Assembly (NCBI RefSeq): GCF_000018025.1
Contig: NC_009831.1
Coordinates: forward strand, 682,001 to 746,000
Direction of reading: 5' to 3'
Source of the DNA: Shewanella sediminis HAW-EB3
GTDB lineage: Bacteria > Pseudomonadota > Gammaproteobacteria > Enterobacterales > Shewanellaceae
DNA: 64,000 nt
A model generated the notes under the pieces. It saw only the letters and a program-made list of their open reading frames with translations. It made no database searches and was not told where the DNA came from. Position numbers and translations under genes: made by a program. Numbering within the stretch: the first letter of the stretch is position 1; every line of letters starts with the position of its first letter. This document shows, piece after piece, positions 10,089 to 18,790 of the stretch.

Positions 10089-11252
10089 ATGACTAGCCTG
10101 ATACGGCGTGAACTGAAGGCCTTGTGGAACGATCCCTGGCAATTCGCACTCGTCACCTATATTCCCATCTTAGGGATTATCTCGTTGTGGTGGCTGTTCA
10201 GTGCGGGTATGCCCAGACAGTTGCCGGTGGCGATTGTCGATCACGATCAAAGCCAGCTCAGTCGTATGCTGGCAAGGCGTATTCAGGCTAATCCGGCGGC
10301 TGAGCCAATCGGCTATCAGGATATTGCCAGCGCAAAACGGGCGATGACCCAAGGCGAAGTTTATGCGCTGGTGGTGCTTCCATACCGTTTGAAGCGGGAT
10401 CTGCTTACGGGTCATAGTCCGACGATCGAGATACGTTATAACAGCCAATTCCTCTTGGTGGGTAAGTTACTCTCGAGTCAGATCCAGCTCAGCCTGGCCG
10501 ATGGCCTGCTGCACGTGGCGAGTAAGAAGCAGTTAGCACTTGGCGTACCTAAGGCTCAGGCCGAGATTAACCTTCGCCCGGTGACCAGCCAGACGACCGC
10601 ACTGTATAACTCTAATAGCAACTATATCGGCTTTCTGGTGCCGCCGGTCCTGCTTGCGCTGGGGCAGTTGCTCGCCATGTTGGTGTTTGCCAATAGCCTC
10701 AATCGTGAGTTACGACTCAATACCATGAGCGAATGGTTCAGCCTGGGAACTAGGCGTGTGCTGTTTGCAAAAATGCTGGTCTATACCCCCTTGATTCTAC
10801 TGCAGGGCCGCTTCATTCTCGCCATTTTGTACCAGTTCCTGAATCTTCCTCTGGCGGGGGATTTCGGGCTATTGCTGGTGGCTCAGGTGGCGATGTTACT
10901 TGCCGTCTGGTTGTTAGTCCTGGTGATCTTCTTCCTGCTGCAGGATTGCGCCAGGGTGATCAGCTTCTGCACCGCACTCTTTGCACCCGCCTTTCCCTTT
11001 ATGGGGATCACCTTTCCCACTCTGGATATGCCCGTGTTGGCTCAGCTGTGGCGAAAGCTGATGCCATCGAGCCACTATATCGACACCCATGTCGGCGTGG
11101 TCAGCTATGGACAGGGTTGGGATACGCTTGCCGACCAATTGATTAACTATTGGGGATTCCTGTTTCTGATCCCCGTAATTATCTTCTTGGCGACCAGAGT
11201 CAAGCGTGCACACCTGGCGGATCAATCTCTATCCCCGGAGGGCGCTAAATGA
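10089..11252 (+). CDS. ABC-2 type permease (first of two)
   Basis: 387-residue inner-membrane protein of the ABC-2 transporter family, similar in plan to YbhS/YhhJ. It has an N-terminal transmembrane helix (about 20-38), a large periplasmic domain (VAIVDHDQSQLSR to about residue 170) and five or six C-terminal helices. The start could be the GTG at 10077 or the ATG at 10089; the ATG is preferred. Its stop overlaps the next permease start (ATGA). The operon holds no nucleotide-binding subunit, which ABC-2 permeases normally require. The substrate is unknown. Confidence 0.87.
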   Translation: MTSLIRRELKALWNDPWQFALVTYIPILGIISLWWLFSAGMPRQLPVAIVDHDQSQLSRMLARRIQANPAAEPIGYQDIASAKRAMTQGEVYALVVLPYRLKRDLLTGHSPTIEIRYNSQFLLVGKLLSSQIQLSLADGLLHVASKKQLALGVPKAQAEINLRPVTSQTTALYNSNSNYIGFLVPPVLLALGQLLAMLVFANSLNRELRLNTMSEWFSLGTRRVLFAKMLVYTPLILLQGRFILAILYQFLNLPLAGDFGLLLVAQVAMLLAVWLLVLVIFFLLQDCARVISFCTALFAPAFPFMGITFPTLDMPVLAQLWRKLMPSSHYIDTHVGVVSYGQGWDTLADQLINYWGFLFLIPVIIFLATRVKRAHLADQSLSPEGAK

Positions 11253-12397
11253 CTTTTTGGCAATTTCTATTGGCAGACTTGCGCGCGATTGTAATGGATA
11301 AGGCGATCGCCATTACCCTGTTTGGCGGTGTGCTGTTTTATTCTGTGCTCTATCCGCTGCCCTATTTGAATCAGGTGCCGACCGAGCAGATGTTGGTGGT
11401 TATCGACCATGATGGTTCATCTTTGAGCCGCCGCTTGATCAGACACGCCGATGCCAGCCCTAAAATTACCGTGACCGGCCAGGTAAGCACTATCGAAACG
11501 GCTCAAAGCTGGATCGAATCCGGCAGGGCCAATGGCTTACTGGTTATCCCCCATGGTTTCAGGAAAGATCTGATGCTGGGGCGAGGGTCAACCTTAAGCT
11601 ATGGCGGCGATGCCAACTATTTTTTAATCTATTCCGCCGTGGTAGAAGGCCTGGTTTCTGTGGGGCTGGACGCGAGCAAGTATGTGCAGCTCGTGGGTCT
11701 GCTAGCCCATGGTGAGAACGCTAAGGCCGCAGAGCGAAGCCTGAATGCGGTGAAGCTCAATAGTGTGCCCGCCTTCAATCCGAGTCTGGGATACACCCCC
11801 TATGTGGTACCCGGGGTACTGCTACTGGTACTACACCAAACCCTATTAATCGGAACCGGCATCTTGGGCGCCGGACAGTGGCGAAACCAAGGCTATTGGC
11901 GCAGGGTTTCCCCCCTGATGCTGATTAGCGGACGTATCTGTGTGTTCTTCCTCATCTATACCCTGTTCACCAGTCTGTATGTGGGGCATTGCTATTACTG
12001 GTACGGGGTCAGCGTACAGGCAACGCTGGGGCAGGTCGCGCTATTTCTGCTGCCATTTCTGCTATCGACCGCGGTTACCGGTATCGCGTTTAGTTGTCTG
12101 TTCACCCGTCGGGATCTGCCGACTCAGGTATTGCTGCTGATCTCTATGCCGATCCTCTTCGTATCCGGATTTGTGTGGCCGTTGGAGTTGATCCCGGAGC
12201 CTCTTATCTGGATCTCCACCATTATCCCGGCGGTACCGGCGATTATCGGAATGTTACAGCTCAATCAGATGGGGGCTTCATGGGTCAGTATCATGCCCCT
12301 ATGGCTTCACCTGTGGGGTCTGTTTGCACTCTTCTTCATGCTGGCCCTCTATGGGGTTAATTGGCGGTTGAAGCGAGAGCCGAACTGCGAGTCATAA
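11249..12397 (+). CDS. ABC-2 type permease (second of two)
   Basis: 382-residue paralogue of the preceding permease with the same plan: N-terminal helix, periplasmic domain beginning near LVVIDHDGSSLSRR, and C-terminal helices with a PxLFVSGFVWPLE-type segment. ATG overlaps the previous stop by four bases, so the two are translationally coupled and probably form a heterodimer. The last codons and stop are built from the first unit of a 7-bp tandem repeat (12391-12446), so repeat slippage could alter the C-terminus. It is the last gene of the operon, with a strong terminator 110 bases downstream. Confidence 0.87.
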   Translation: MTFWQFLLADLRAIVMDKAIAITLFGGVLFYSVLYPLPYLNQVPTEQMLVVIDHDGSSLSRRLIRHADASPKITVTGQVSTIETAQSWIESGRANGLLVIPHGFRKDLMLGRGSTLSYGGDANYFLIYSAVVEGLVSVGLDASKYVQLVGLLAHGENAKAAERSLNAVKLNSVPAFNPSLGYTPYVVPGVLLLVLHQTLLIGTGILGAGQWRNQGYWRRVSPLMLISGRICVFFLIYTLFTSLYVGHCYYWYGVSVQATLGQVALFLLPFLLSTAVTGIAFSCLFTRRDLPTQVLLLISMPILFVSGFVWPLELIPEPLIWISTIIPAVPAIIGMLQLNQMGASWVSIMPLWLHLWGLFALFFMLALYGVNWRLKREPNCES

Positions 12398-12446
12398 GTC
12401 ATAAGTCATAAGTCATAAGTCATAAGTTGTAAGTTGTAAGTTGTAA
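12391..12446 (+). repeat. 7-bp tandem array, (GTCATAA)5 then (GTTGTAA)3
   Basis: Eight uninterrupted heptamers: five identical GTCATAA units (12391-12425) followed by three identical GTTGTAA units (12426-12446). The first unit supplies the final bases and stop codon of the second ABC-2 permease gene. The block structure, with one variant followed by another, suggests slipped-strand expansion of two founder units. Confidence 0.95.
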
Positions 12447-12508
12447 GCAAGGAGTAAGGGTCGCTGGTCGCTGAACCATAGTGATTTAATGATTGCTCCC
12501 GGTATAAG

Positions 12509-12547
12509 AAAGCCCACTCAGATTAACTATCTGAGTGGGCTTTTTTT
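12509..12547 (+). terminator. Rho-independent terminator of the efflux operon
   Basis: Stem AGCCCACTCAG (12511-12521) pairs with CTGAGTGGGCT (12531-12541) around a 9-base loop and runs into TTTTTTT. The left flank is A-rich enough that it might also stop transcription from the lipoprotein gene on the minus strand. Confidence 0.9.
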
Positions 12548-12613
12548 ATCGGGACTATTAGCTGGTAATAAATCACACAAATTTTGATGAGTTCGTCATT
12601 CCGTAAAGTGAGG

Positions 12614-12691
12614 GACGAACTTGTACGGAATCTAAGGCTTTTAGTGGAGCTTGATCCCGGATATCTTATTTCTCGATTCCGGGATGGCAAC
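12614..12691. repeat. Dispersed repeat, copy 1 (single TCGATTCC unit)
   Basis: Sequence beginning GACGAACTTGTACGGAATCT and ending near TCGATTCCGGGATG closely matches a segment at 40849-41041. This copy contains TCGATTCC once, whereas the other has 15 tandem copies. It lies between the efflux terminator and the end of the lipoprotein gene. It has no coding potential and is likely a dispersed intergenic element of the genome. Confidence 0.75.
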
Positions 12692-12714
12692 TAGCCTGAT
12701 ACCTGTCCTCAGGC

Positions 12715-15270
12715 TTAGGTACCCGATAGGGTGATGCTTAGCCCCGCACCCGATTTAAAGTTCTTCGGTGTTGTCAGGTTAATGCTCACGCTGCTGAGTT
12801 TTGCAGGCTCTCCTGTACTGCCAGGATCGATATCGTTAGTGATAATGAAGCCAGTCGTAGTGCCGCCGCGACGCGTCGTGTTAGCAACTTCAAATGCATC
12901 GAAGATAAGCTCTCCTGCTGAGGCTTCGACTGCCACCTGAGTGCTGGCTGGCATGATCTGATAAGCGCTGTCATAGAACTGCACAGTGAAGCTCGATGAC
13001 TCTCCGGCTGCAATCGCCGTTAATGGCACAATTGACCCCGTTGCCAGACCGAAATCATCGCGGATTAAATTGTTGCCCTGCCAGATGGTGAAGCCTGCAC
13101 TCGAACCGGACATGGTCATAACCAGCGCCTTGCGGATATAGGTATTAGGTTCGCAGCCAACGATTGTGGACTGACATTGAGGGCCGTTGAACTTACCATC
13201 AGGGATCTGGTATTCGCCACTGCTTGTGGTGTTGAAGTACTTCTCACCAGGCGTATAGGAGAAGCTCTCGTCATCATCACGGAAGGCATCGCCTAAGTCG
13301 CTGAAACCACTCGGTAGGTAGGCCTCGATATCCATACCATTGCCTGAGCAGTGAATGGCTTGTCCGTCACTATTTAAACAAGCCTTGTCTACAACAGGTT
13401 TGCCCTCGGCATCTACAGTGACATCTTTATCATCGAAGACGTTATTGCCGTTAGTATCGAAGAAAGTCTCATGTCCAAGCGCATAGGCAAGAACGGTGAT
13501 GCGATGATCCGGAACCCTTGGGTTTGCCGATGTCCACTCGACGCTACAGCTGCCGTTGACTGTCAGACAGCTGGGGACTATCTGGCCACCTTCGCTGGTA
13601 AAGTTGATGGTGGTGTCATCGGGAGCTGGGTTACCGAAGGTGTCTGAGGCATAAGCTGTTAGCGTCACCTTTTCACCATTAAAATCACCCGCTTCCGGGT
13701 TAAACATGCTGGTCGATATACTGAAGCCAAGCTGTTGAGGCAGGCCGGTATTGACTGTGAGCTGCTCAGACTGACTGGTGATGGTCTCATTTGTGTCAGT
13801 GTCGGTGGCCGAGGCAAGTACACGCACCGGGGTCGGCATGGTACCAGCCAGAACGCGAATGCTGGCAATACCTTGCGAGTTGGTCAGGCTCTCGTCGGTG
13901 GCCGCGCCATTTGAGAAGCTTAATCCACCGACAACCGTGTCGAGCGTAAACTTAACCGCCTGCTGCGCTGCCGGTTGGCCGTTAGAGCTGGTTACCTTAA
14001 AGGTTACCAGAGATGATTCTGTGCTGCCGGTGCCGCCTGCGCCCTTGATGCGAATATTCTTAGGCTCTGCCGAAAGGAAGCTCAGACTCGCCAGCGTTTG
14101 ACGCTCCAAGGTGAAGGGTAGGTTTGCCGTCAGGGTTTGATTACCGGCCTGAGTGGTCGCGACTATCTGATCGTCACGTTCACTGTTACCGCTACAGCTG
14201 GTATCCTGGAAAGTTGAGCCGGCGCTGCCCGATAGTGTGGTGACCGGGGTATCCAGACTGGCGTTATTGCTGGTAACACAATCGGAGCCAAAGCTTATCG
14301 ATGAGGGGGTCTGAACCCGGGTAATGGTGCCATCGTCGGCCACGCTGACTAAGGTTGCCGTGATGCCGAAACTACCACCCGCGCTGATGCGATATTTACC
14401 ATCGACGGGGGTAAGCGTGGTGGCTAGCTCATCTTCAATAAAATTATTGTTGTCATCAAAGTGTCCCAATTTAAGGACACCGTCATCACCAATCGCATTT
14501 GCCGGTAGTACCTCATAGAGGCTGTTTTCCTGGTAGCCTTGATCTTTATAGCTCAAAGAGACATTCAGGCTGGCTGCACCCAGTTCATTCTCTGATGGGG
14601 TGTAGCTGACTTGTGCAATACCCTGCTCGTTAGTGAGCGCCGTATTCGGATTCAGGGTGGTGCTTCCCGCACTAAAGGTGACAATCTGCTGAGCAATACC
14701 TTGGCTCGAACTGTCTAAGAACTGTGCCTGAAGCTGTACCGTTTCATCGACCTTAAACTGAGTAACCGTCGCGGCACCGTTAATGATGCTGGCGCTGATT
14801 TTTGGCGTATCTTCATCGGGAATGCCGTCGTCGACAAACTCATAGTTACGATTGACTGCAAGGATATTATTCTCTGCCGCCTTAGTATCGAATTGCGCGG
14901 TTAGCGTTCCGGCACCCAGAGAGGCTTGAGCATTACCAAGTATGACTTCGGCAATACCTTGAGTATCTGTTAGTTTAGTTGCGGGACTCAGCTCACCTAG
15001 AGTTGCGCTGAAACTGATTAAACCACCGTTACTGTTACTCCCTCCCTGAGTTAACTTGGCCACCGCACAGATGCTGGCATTATTGGCAAAGCTCAAGTCG
15101 TTGGTTGCATCGGCGCATTTGCCGTCGACAACCGTTTTATAACTCAGTGAGAGGGCATACTCTCCTGTATTCTCTCCACCGCTATCATCGGAAGCGCCAT
15201 TACAGCCCCCCAGAGAAGATAGAAGCAAGAATGAAAGAGGGAGAGCAAAAGCAGTTTTTATCAGTCGCAT
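12715..15270 (-). CDS. Large lipoprotein with bacterial Ig-like (Big-type) repeats
   Basis: 851-residue predicted outer-membrane or surface lipoprotein. The signal peptide ends in the lipobox LGGC (about residues 19-22), followed by an Asp/Gly/Glu linker. The body contains repeated Ig-like modules, each ending in phrases such as DTQGIAEV, NEQGIAQVSY and NSQGIASIRV, as in invasin/intimin-type Big domains. A middle section has Asp-rich, possibly calcium-binding loops (DTNGNNVFDDKD). ATG 15270 follows AAGGA at 8 bases, while upstream in-frame ATGs lack a site. A role in adhesion or surface structure is inferred from domain type only. Some Big-repeat regions with several cysteines may form disulfides. 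Confidence 0.85.
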   Translation of the reverse strand: MRLIKTAFALPLSFLLLSSLGGCNGASDDSGGENTGEYALSLSYKTVVDGKCADATNDLSFANNASICAVAKLTQGGSNSNGGLISFSATLGELSPATKLTDTQGIAEVILGNAQASLGAGTLTAQFDTKAAENNILAVNRNYEFVDDGIPDEDTPKISASIINGAATVTQFKVDETVQLQAQFLDSSSQGIAQQIVTFSAGSTTLNPNTALTNEQGIAQVSYTPSENELGAASLNVSLSYKDQGYQENSLYEVLPANAIGDDGVLKLGHFDDNNNFIEDELATTLTPVDGKYRISAGGSFGITATLVSVADDGTITRVQTPSSISFGSDCVTSNNASLDTPVTTLSGSAGSTFQDTSCSGNSERDDQIVATTQAGNQTLTANLPFTLERQTLASLSFLSAEPKNIRIKGAGGTGSTESSLVTFKVTSSNGQPAAQQAVKFTLDTVVGGLSFSNGAATDESLTNSQGIASIRVLAGTMPTPVRVLASATDTDTNETITSQSEQLTVNTGLPQQLGFSISTSMFNPEAGDFNGEKVTLTAYASDTFGNPAPDDTTINFTSEGGQIVPSCLTVNGSCSVEWTSANPRVPDHRITVLAYALGHETFFDTNGNNVFDDKDVTVDAEGKPVVDKACLNSDGQAIHCSGNGMDIEAYLPSGFSDLGDAFRDDDESFSYTPGEKYFNTTSSGEYQIPDGKFNGPQCQSTIVGCEPNTYIRKALVMTMSGSSAGFTIWQGNNLIRDDFGLATGSIVPLTAIAAGESSSFTVQFYDSAYQIMPASTQVAVEASAGELIFDAFEVANTTRRGGTTTGFIITNDIDPGSTGEPAKLSSVSINLTTPKNFKSGAGLSITLSGT

Positions 15271-15352
15271 AAGCAACATCCTTGTACACAAAAGGAATAA
15301 ACGAAATACAGTTGGAATTTTTGATATTGATTAACTTTACTGAGTAAGCAGG

Positions 15353-15892
15353 TTATTCAGATATCTCATTTCGTAAGTATTTGACCAATTCGATTGAAGA
15401 TTTTGAAGCCTCGTCGGGTTTCTTAGCCAGCTCTTTAATTGACTGACGGATAAGTTGACGTAACTTCTGTCTTTCCAGTTGAGGGTGCTTCTCGAGCAGA
15501 TCTTGAACGGCAGCATCGCCTTCACTTAGCAACTGTTCTTTCAGCTTCTCGGCAACATTTTGCTTCGCGCTTTCGTTACTGTTCTGATTCAGCACATTCT
15601 TAATATCGAGCTGTAATGCTTCAATATCGACATTACGCATGATCTTGCCAATAAACTGCAACTGACGACGATAGGCTTCGGTATTGATTTTAATCGTCTT
15701 AGTTTTCATTACATTATCAAATAAAAGCTCGTCTAAATTTAACTTCTTAATTTGGCTTTTACTTAATGCAACTAGCTTGATACCAAGCTCTTGGTAAACC
15801 GCTATTTCACGTTTTGCTTCAGCTCTGCTGACATATTCTTCATCATGGTCAAAGGGCTGTTTAAAGTGTTCTGAATCACCGACTATTTTCAT
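15353..15892 (-). CDS. darP: Ribosome-associated protein DarP (YjgA, DUF615)
   Basis: 179-residue, highly charged helical protein of the YjgA/DUF615 family, which associates with late 50S ribosomal subunit assembly in E. coli. The family start pattern is visible: acidic N-terminus, then EYVSRAEAKREIAVYQELG, and a C-terminal helical half rich in Lys, Arg and Gln. As in E. coli it is divergently arranged with pmbA (gap about 230 bases), which supports the identification. The Ig-like lipoprotein gene follows on the same strand after about 80 bases. Confidence 0.95.
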   Translation of the reverse strand: MKIVGDSEHFKQPFDHDEEYVSRAEAKREIAVYQELGIKLVALSKSQIKKLNLDELLFDNVMKTKTIKINTEAYRRQLQFIGKIMRNVDIEALQLDIKNVLNQNSNESAKQNVAEKLKEQLLSEGDAAVQDLLEKHPQLERQKLRQLIRQSIKELAKKPDEASKSSIELVKYLRNEISE

Positions 15893-16123
15893 TTAAAAAA
15901 ATCTCTTACATAAACTGAGTTAATAATAACATTTCAGGAGAAAATCGCCTATCTCTTCCTATCATATACTGTGATGATCTTGAGGAGTTAGGTCCTATAT
16001 CACCGGCATCAGCGTCACTTACTTTAATTACCCGGCACAGAGCGGGCTTCGGCAGTTATTTAATGTGATTGGGAATTGGGTTTGTTATGCTTAAGGTATT
16101 CCAGATAACAAAAGAGCAGATTT

Positions 16124-17464
16124 GTGACTACACCTAGCACTGACATTGAATTAAATTCATTAAAAGACGCCGTATCTATGGCCCTTGAGTATGCAAAAGA
16201 ACTGGGGACAACGGCTGCAGAAGTTGCCATCAGTAAACAACAAGGCTTATCGGTTTCTACCCGACTGAAAGAGGTCGAAACGGTTGAGTTTAATAAAGAT
16301 GGTGCGCTAGGTATTACCCTGTTCCGTGATGGTTGCAAGGGAAGTTCATCCACTTCCGATCTGAGCCCGGATGCCATTAGACAAGCGGTGAAAGCTGCCG
16401 ACGATATTGCCAAATTTACCTCATCCGATCCCTATAACGGTTTAGCCGATGCGGACCTGATGGCGACCGAGTTTCCGGATCTGGATCTATTCCATCCCCA
16501 GGAGATCTCAGCCGATGAGCTGACCGATTTAGCGGCGCGCTCCGAAGAGGCGGCCTTGAGTGTCGATAGCCGGATAACTAACTCAGACGGTGCCAGTGCC
16601 AATGCACATACCGGCCTGAAAGTTTATGGTAATAGTCATGGTTTCCTTCATGGTTACTCGAGCTCCCGCTACAGCCTGAGCTGTGTGGTTATCGGTGAAA
16701 CCGATGGCAACATGCAACGTGATTATGACTATACGATCTCGAGAAAATTCGGGGATCTGTTATCGCCTGAAGAGGTAGGAAGAAAAGCCTCTGAGAAGAC
16801 CTTGAGCCGTTTAGGTAGCAGAAAAATTGCGACGACTGAGTTGCCTGTATTGTTGTCACCGGAAATTGCGACCGGCTTAATCAGTCACCTGGTCGGTGCG
16901 ATTAGTGGTAGCAGCTTATATAGAAAGTCGAGCTTCCTACTCGACTCTATCGATACTCAGTTGTTCCCTGACTGGTTCAGTATCGAAGAGCAACCTCATC
17001 TGAAAGGGGCATTAGCGAGTGCCAATTACGATAGCGAAGGTGTGGCTACTCAAGAGAGACATATTATCGAGAGCGGTATTTTGTCTACCTACCTGTTAAC
17101 CAGTTACTCGGCCCGAAAATTGGGGCTTAAAAATACCGGTCATGCCGGCGGCATCTACAACTGGACCCTGTCTCATACAGGCCAGACGTTCGATGAACTA
17201 GTCAAAGAGATGGGCACCGGCCTGATTGTGACTGAGGTGATGGGCCAAGGTGTTAATGCGGTTACGGGTGATTACTCTCGCGGCGCTGCAGGTTTCTACG
17301 TTGAAAACGGTGTGATTCTCTATCCTGTCGAGGAGATAACCATAGCGGGCAACCTGAAAGATATGTACCAAAATATTGTTGCGGTGAGTAAAGATCGCGA
17401 TCTGCGCTCATCGATACGTACCGGTGGTATCTTACTCAGCGATATGAAGATCGCGGGTAATTAA
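16124..17464 (+). CDS. pmbA: Metalloprotease subunit PmbA/TldE
   Basis: 446-residue TldE/PmbA, the partner of TldD in the heterodimeric zinc protease. It shares the TldD fold but, as expected for this subunit, lacks the HExxxH metal motif. Conserved TldE features are present: [15 protein letters not shown] near the N-terminus, and [18 protein letters not shown] and [10 protein letters not shown] in the C-terminal half. Start is GTG 16124 (LongORF-type start, no ATG nearby) with a weak GAGCAG upstream. It is divergent from darP, as in other gammaproteobacteria. Confidence 0.95.
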   Translation: MTTPSTDIELNSLKDAVSMALEYAKELGTTAAEVAISKQQGLSVSTRLKEVETVEFNKDGALGITLFRDGCKGSSSTSDLSPDAIRQAVKAADDIAKFTSSDPYNGLADADLMATEFPDLDLFHPQEISADELTDLAARSEEAALSVDSRITNSDGASANAHTGLKVYGNSHGFLHGYSSSRYSLSCVVIGETDGNMQRDYDYTISRKFGDLLSPEEVGRKASEKTLSRLGSRKIATTELPVLLSPEIATGLISHLVGAISGSSLYRKSSFLLDSIDTQLFPDWFSIEEQPHLKGALASANYDSEGVATQERHIIESGILSTYLLTSYSARKLGLKNTGHAGGIYNWTLSHTGQTFDELVKEMGTGLIVTEVMGQGVNAVTGDYSRGAAGFYVENGVILYPVEEITIAGNLKDMYQNIVAVSKDRDLRSSIRTGGILLSDMKIAGN

Positions 17465-17605
17465 CAGCGGTATATCGGCTGCGAGTTTGGCTTGAGCTCT
17501 ACTTGAGCTCTTATGTGAGCTCTTGTTTTAGCTCATGGCCGAGCTATCACTATTTTTAATTTGTGCTCGGCACGGCACTCTTTCGAGTATCGGTAAGGAG
17601 TTCAT

Positions 17606-18106
17606 ATGAACAGGCATTCGGGTTTTACACTCATAGAGCTCGTGGTGGTTATTATCATCCTGGGCATACTGGCTGTAACTGCGGCGCCTAAGTTCATTAA
17701 CTTACAAAATGATGCGCGTATCTCGACGGTGCAGGGGATGAAGGCCGCGGTGGCCTCCGAAGTGCTTCTGGTCCATTCCAAGGCATTGATACAAGGGTTA
17801 GAGAAAGACAGTGAAGTCGATGTCGATCTGGGCAGTGTGACAGTAAAAAGCGTGTATGGTTACCCTAAGGCCGAATTTAGTTCGACCTGGTCAAAACTGC
17901 TCGGTGGTGAGTTTGGTGAAGCCGGCTACGTCGATCCCGCCGAATATGACTGGATCTGGCGCAATCGCACCGGCGGCAGCAACATAGGCCTCTATTTTAT
18001 GCCCAGAGGCTACTCCGACGATAATCAAAATTGTTGGGTAAGGTATCAGCAGCCGACAGAAGCCGGTGGCGAATACCAGTTAACCATAGAGACCAGCGGC
18101 TGTTAG
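17606..18106 (+). CDS. Type IV pilin-like protein (MSHA-type prepilin), isolated gene
   Basis: 166-residue prepilin with a short leader, the PilD cleavage/methylation motif G-FTLIE at residues 6-11, and the hydrophobic N-terminal helix. Its C-terminal domain ends in a disulfide-like pair (C at about 152 and the final C). In organisation it resembles MSHA-family minor pilins or the VesB/GspH class rather than PilA. A good ribosome site (AAGGAG) precedes ATG 17606. No other pilus genes are adjacent, so it is either a satellite pilin used by an MSHA machine elsewhere or an orphan. The pseudopilin alternative is less likely given the length. Confidence 0.85.
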   Translation: MNRHSGFTLIELVVVIIILGILAVTAAPKFINLQNDARISTVQGMKAAVASEVLLVHSKALIQGLEKDSEVDVDLGSVTVKSVYGYPKAEFSSTWSKLLGGEFGEAGYVDPAEYDWIWRNRTGGSNIGLYFMPRGYSDDNQNCWVRYQQPTEAGGEYQLTIETSGC

Positions 18107-18227
18107 TTTCCTTTTTGATTTATCGGATCGATCCCTCCTAACCATACCTTACTCTTTTTTGAGTAAGGGTCTGTTTTAATAGTATCCTTTAAAATTTTCG
18201 TCAGAAAGCCAAGATCCCAACTTGAAT

Positions 18228-18259
18228 ATATGGGTAAACATATATATGCTTATCCATAT
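18228..18259. promoter_or_regulatory. Inverted repeat upstream of arsR (candidate ArsR operator)
   Basis: ATATGGGTAA (18228-18237) and TTATCCATAT (18250-18259) are inverted arms with one G:T mismatch around an AT-rich centre. It is about 80 bases upstream of the arsR start, where an autoregulated ArsR site would be expected. Assignment rests on position and symmetry. Confidence 0.5.
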
Positions 18260-18262
18260 GTT

Positions 18263-18301
18263 ACTATCTCAGAAAATGATAGTTTTTCTGAGATAGTTTT
18301 T
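18263..18301 (+). terminator. 14-bp perfect hairpin with T-run, before arsR
   Basis: ACTATCTCAGAAAA (18263-18276) pairs perfectly with TTTTCTGAGATAGT (18284-18297) around a 7-base loop and is followed by TTTT. It ends 38 bases before the arsR ATG. It looks like an intrinsic terminator. It may end pilin transcription, or act as an attenuator in the arsR leader if the promoter lies upstream of it. Confidence 0.6.
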
Positions 18302-18339
18302 GAGTCTAGTTTTCTTATATCAGTTTTTTGAGAGTAGTT

Positions 18340-18684
18340 ATGACCGCATTAGATCTATTTAAAGCCCTGAGTGATGAAACCCGTTTGCGCAGCCTGCTCC
18401 TGATCCAGGCTGAGCAGGAGCTCTGCGTCTGTGAGTTAATGCAGGCGCTGGAAGAGAGTCAGCCAAAAGTGTCCAGGCACTTGGCTCAACTAAGAAAGTT
18501 TGGCCTGCTTACCGACAGGCGTCAGGGACAATGGGTCTTCTATCGATTGAATCCTTCGCTGCCCAAGTGGGCGAATGCCGTGATAGATGAAACCTGCTCG
18601 GCCAATCGAGCCTTGATCCAGGATGAGCTGACCCGCTTGAACAAGATGGGTGACAGACCCGATCGTGTTAAGAGTTGCTGCTAG
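18340..18684 (+). CDS. arsR: ArsR family arsenic-responsive repressor
   Basis: 114-residue winged-helix metalloregulator. The arsenite-binding motif of classic ArsR, ELCVCELM, is at residues 27-34 in the recognition region, followed by the HTH segment SQPKVSRHLAQLRKFGL. An additional Cys pair ends the protein (KSCC). ATG 18340 follows GAGAG at suitable spacing; the TTG 12 bases upstream is less likely. It heads the operon arsR-acr3-GAPDH-arsJ and should repress it in the absence of arsenite. Confidence 0.94.
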   Translation: MTALDLFKALSDETRLRSLLLIQAEQELCVCELMQALEESQPKVSRHLAQLRKFGLLTDRRQGQWVFYRLNPSLPKWANAVIDETCSANRALIQDELTRLNKMGDRPDRVKSCC

Positions 18685-18694
18685 AGCTACTAGG

Positions 18695-18717
18695 TGTAGG
18701 AGCGGCTTTAGCCGCGA
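18695..18717. repeat. REP-like palindromic element, copy 1
   Basis: TGTAGGAGCGGCTTTAGCCG plus CGA forms the GCGGCTTTAGCCGC palindrome and recurs with one change at 52253-52275. It lies between arsR and acr3. The motif resembles REP elements of other gammaproteobacteria. Confidence 0.75.
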
Positions 18718-18790
18718 AGCTTCAAGAAGCAAGCTGACAATAGTGTCGCGAGATTGAGATACAAGATTAAGAGATTGAGAGAAAAGAATT

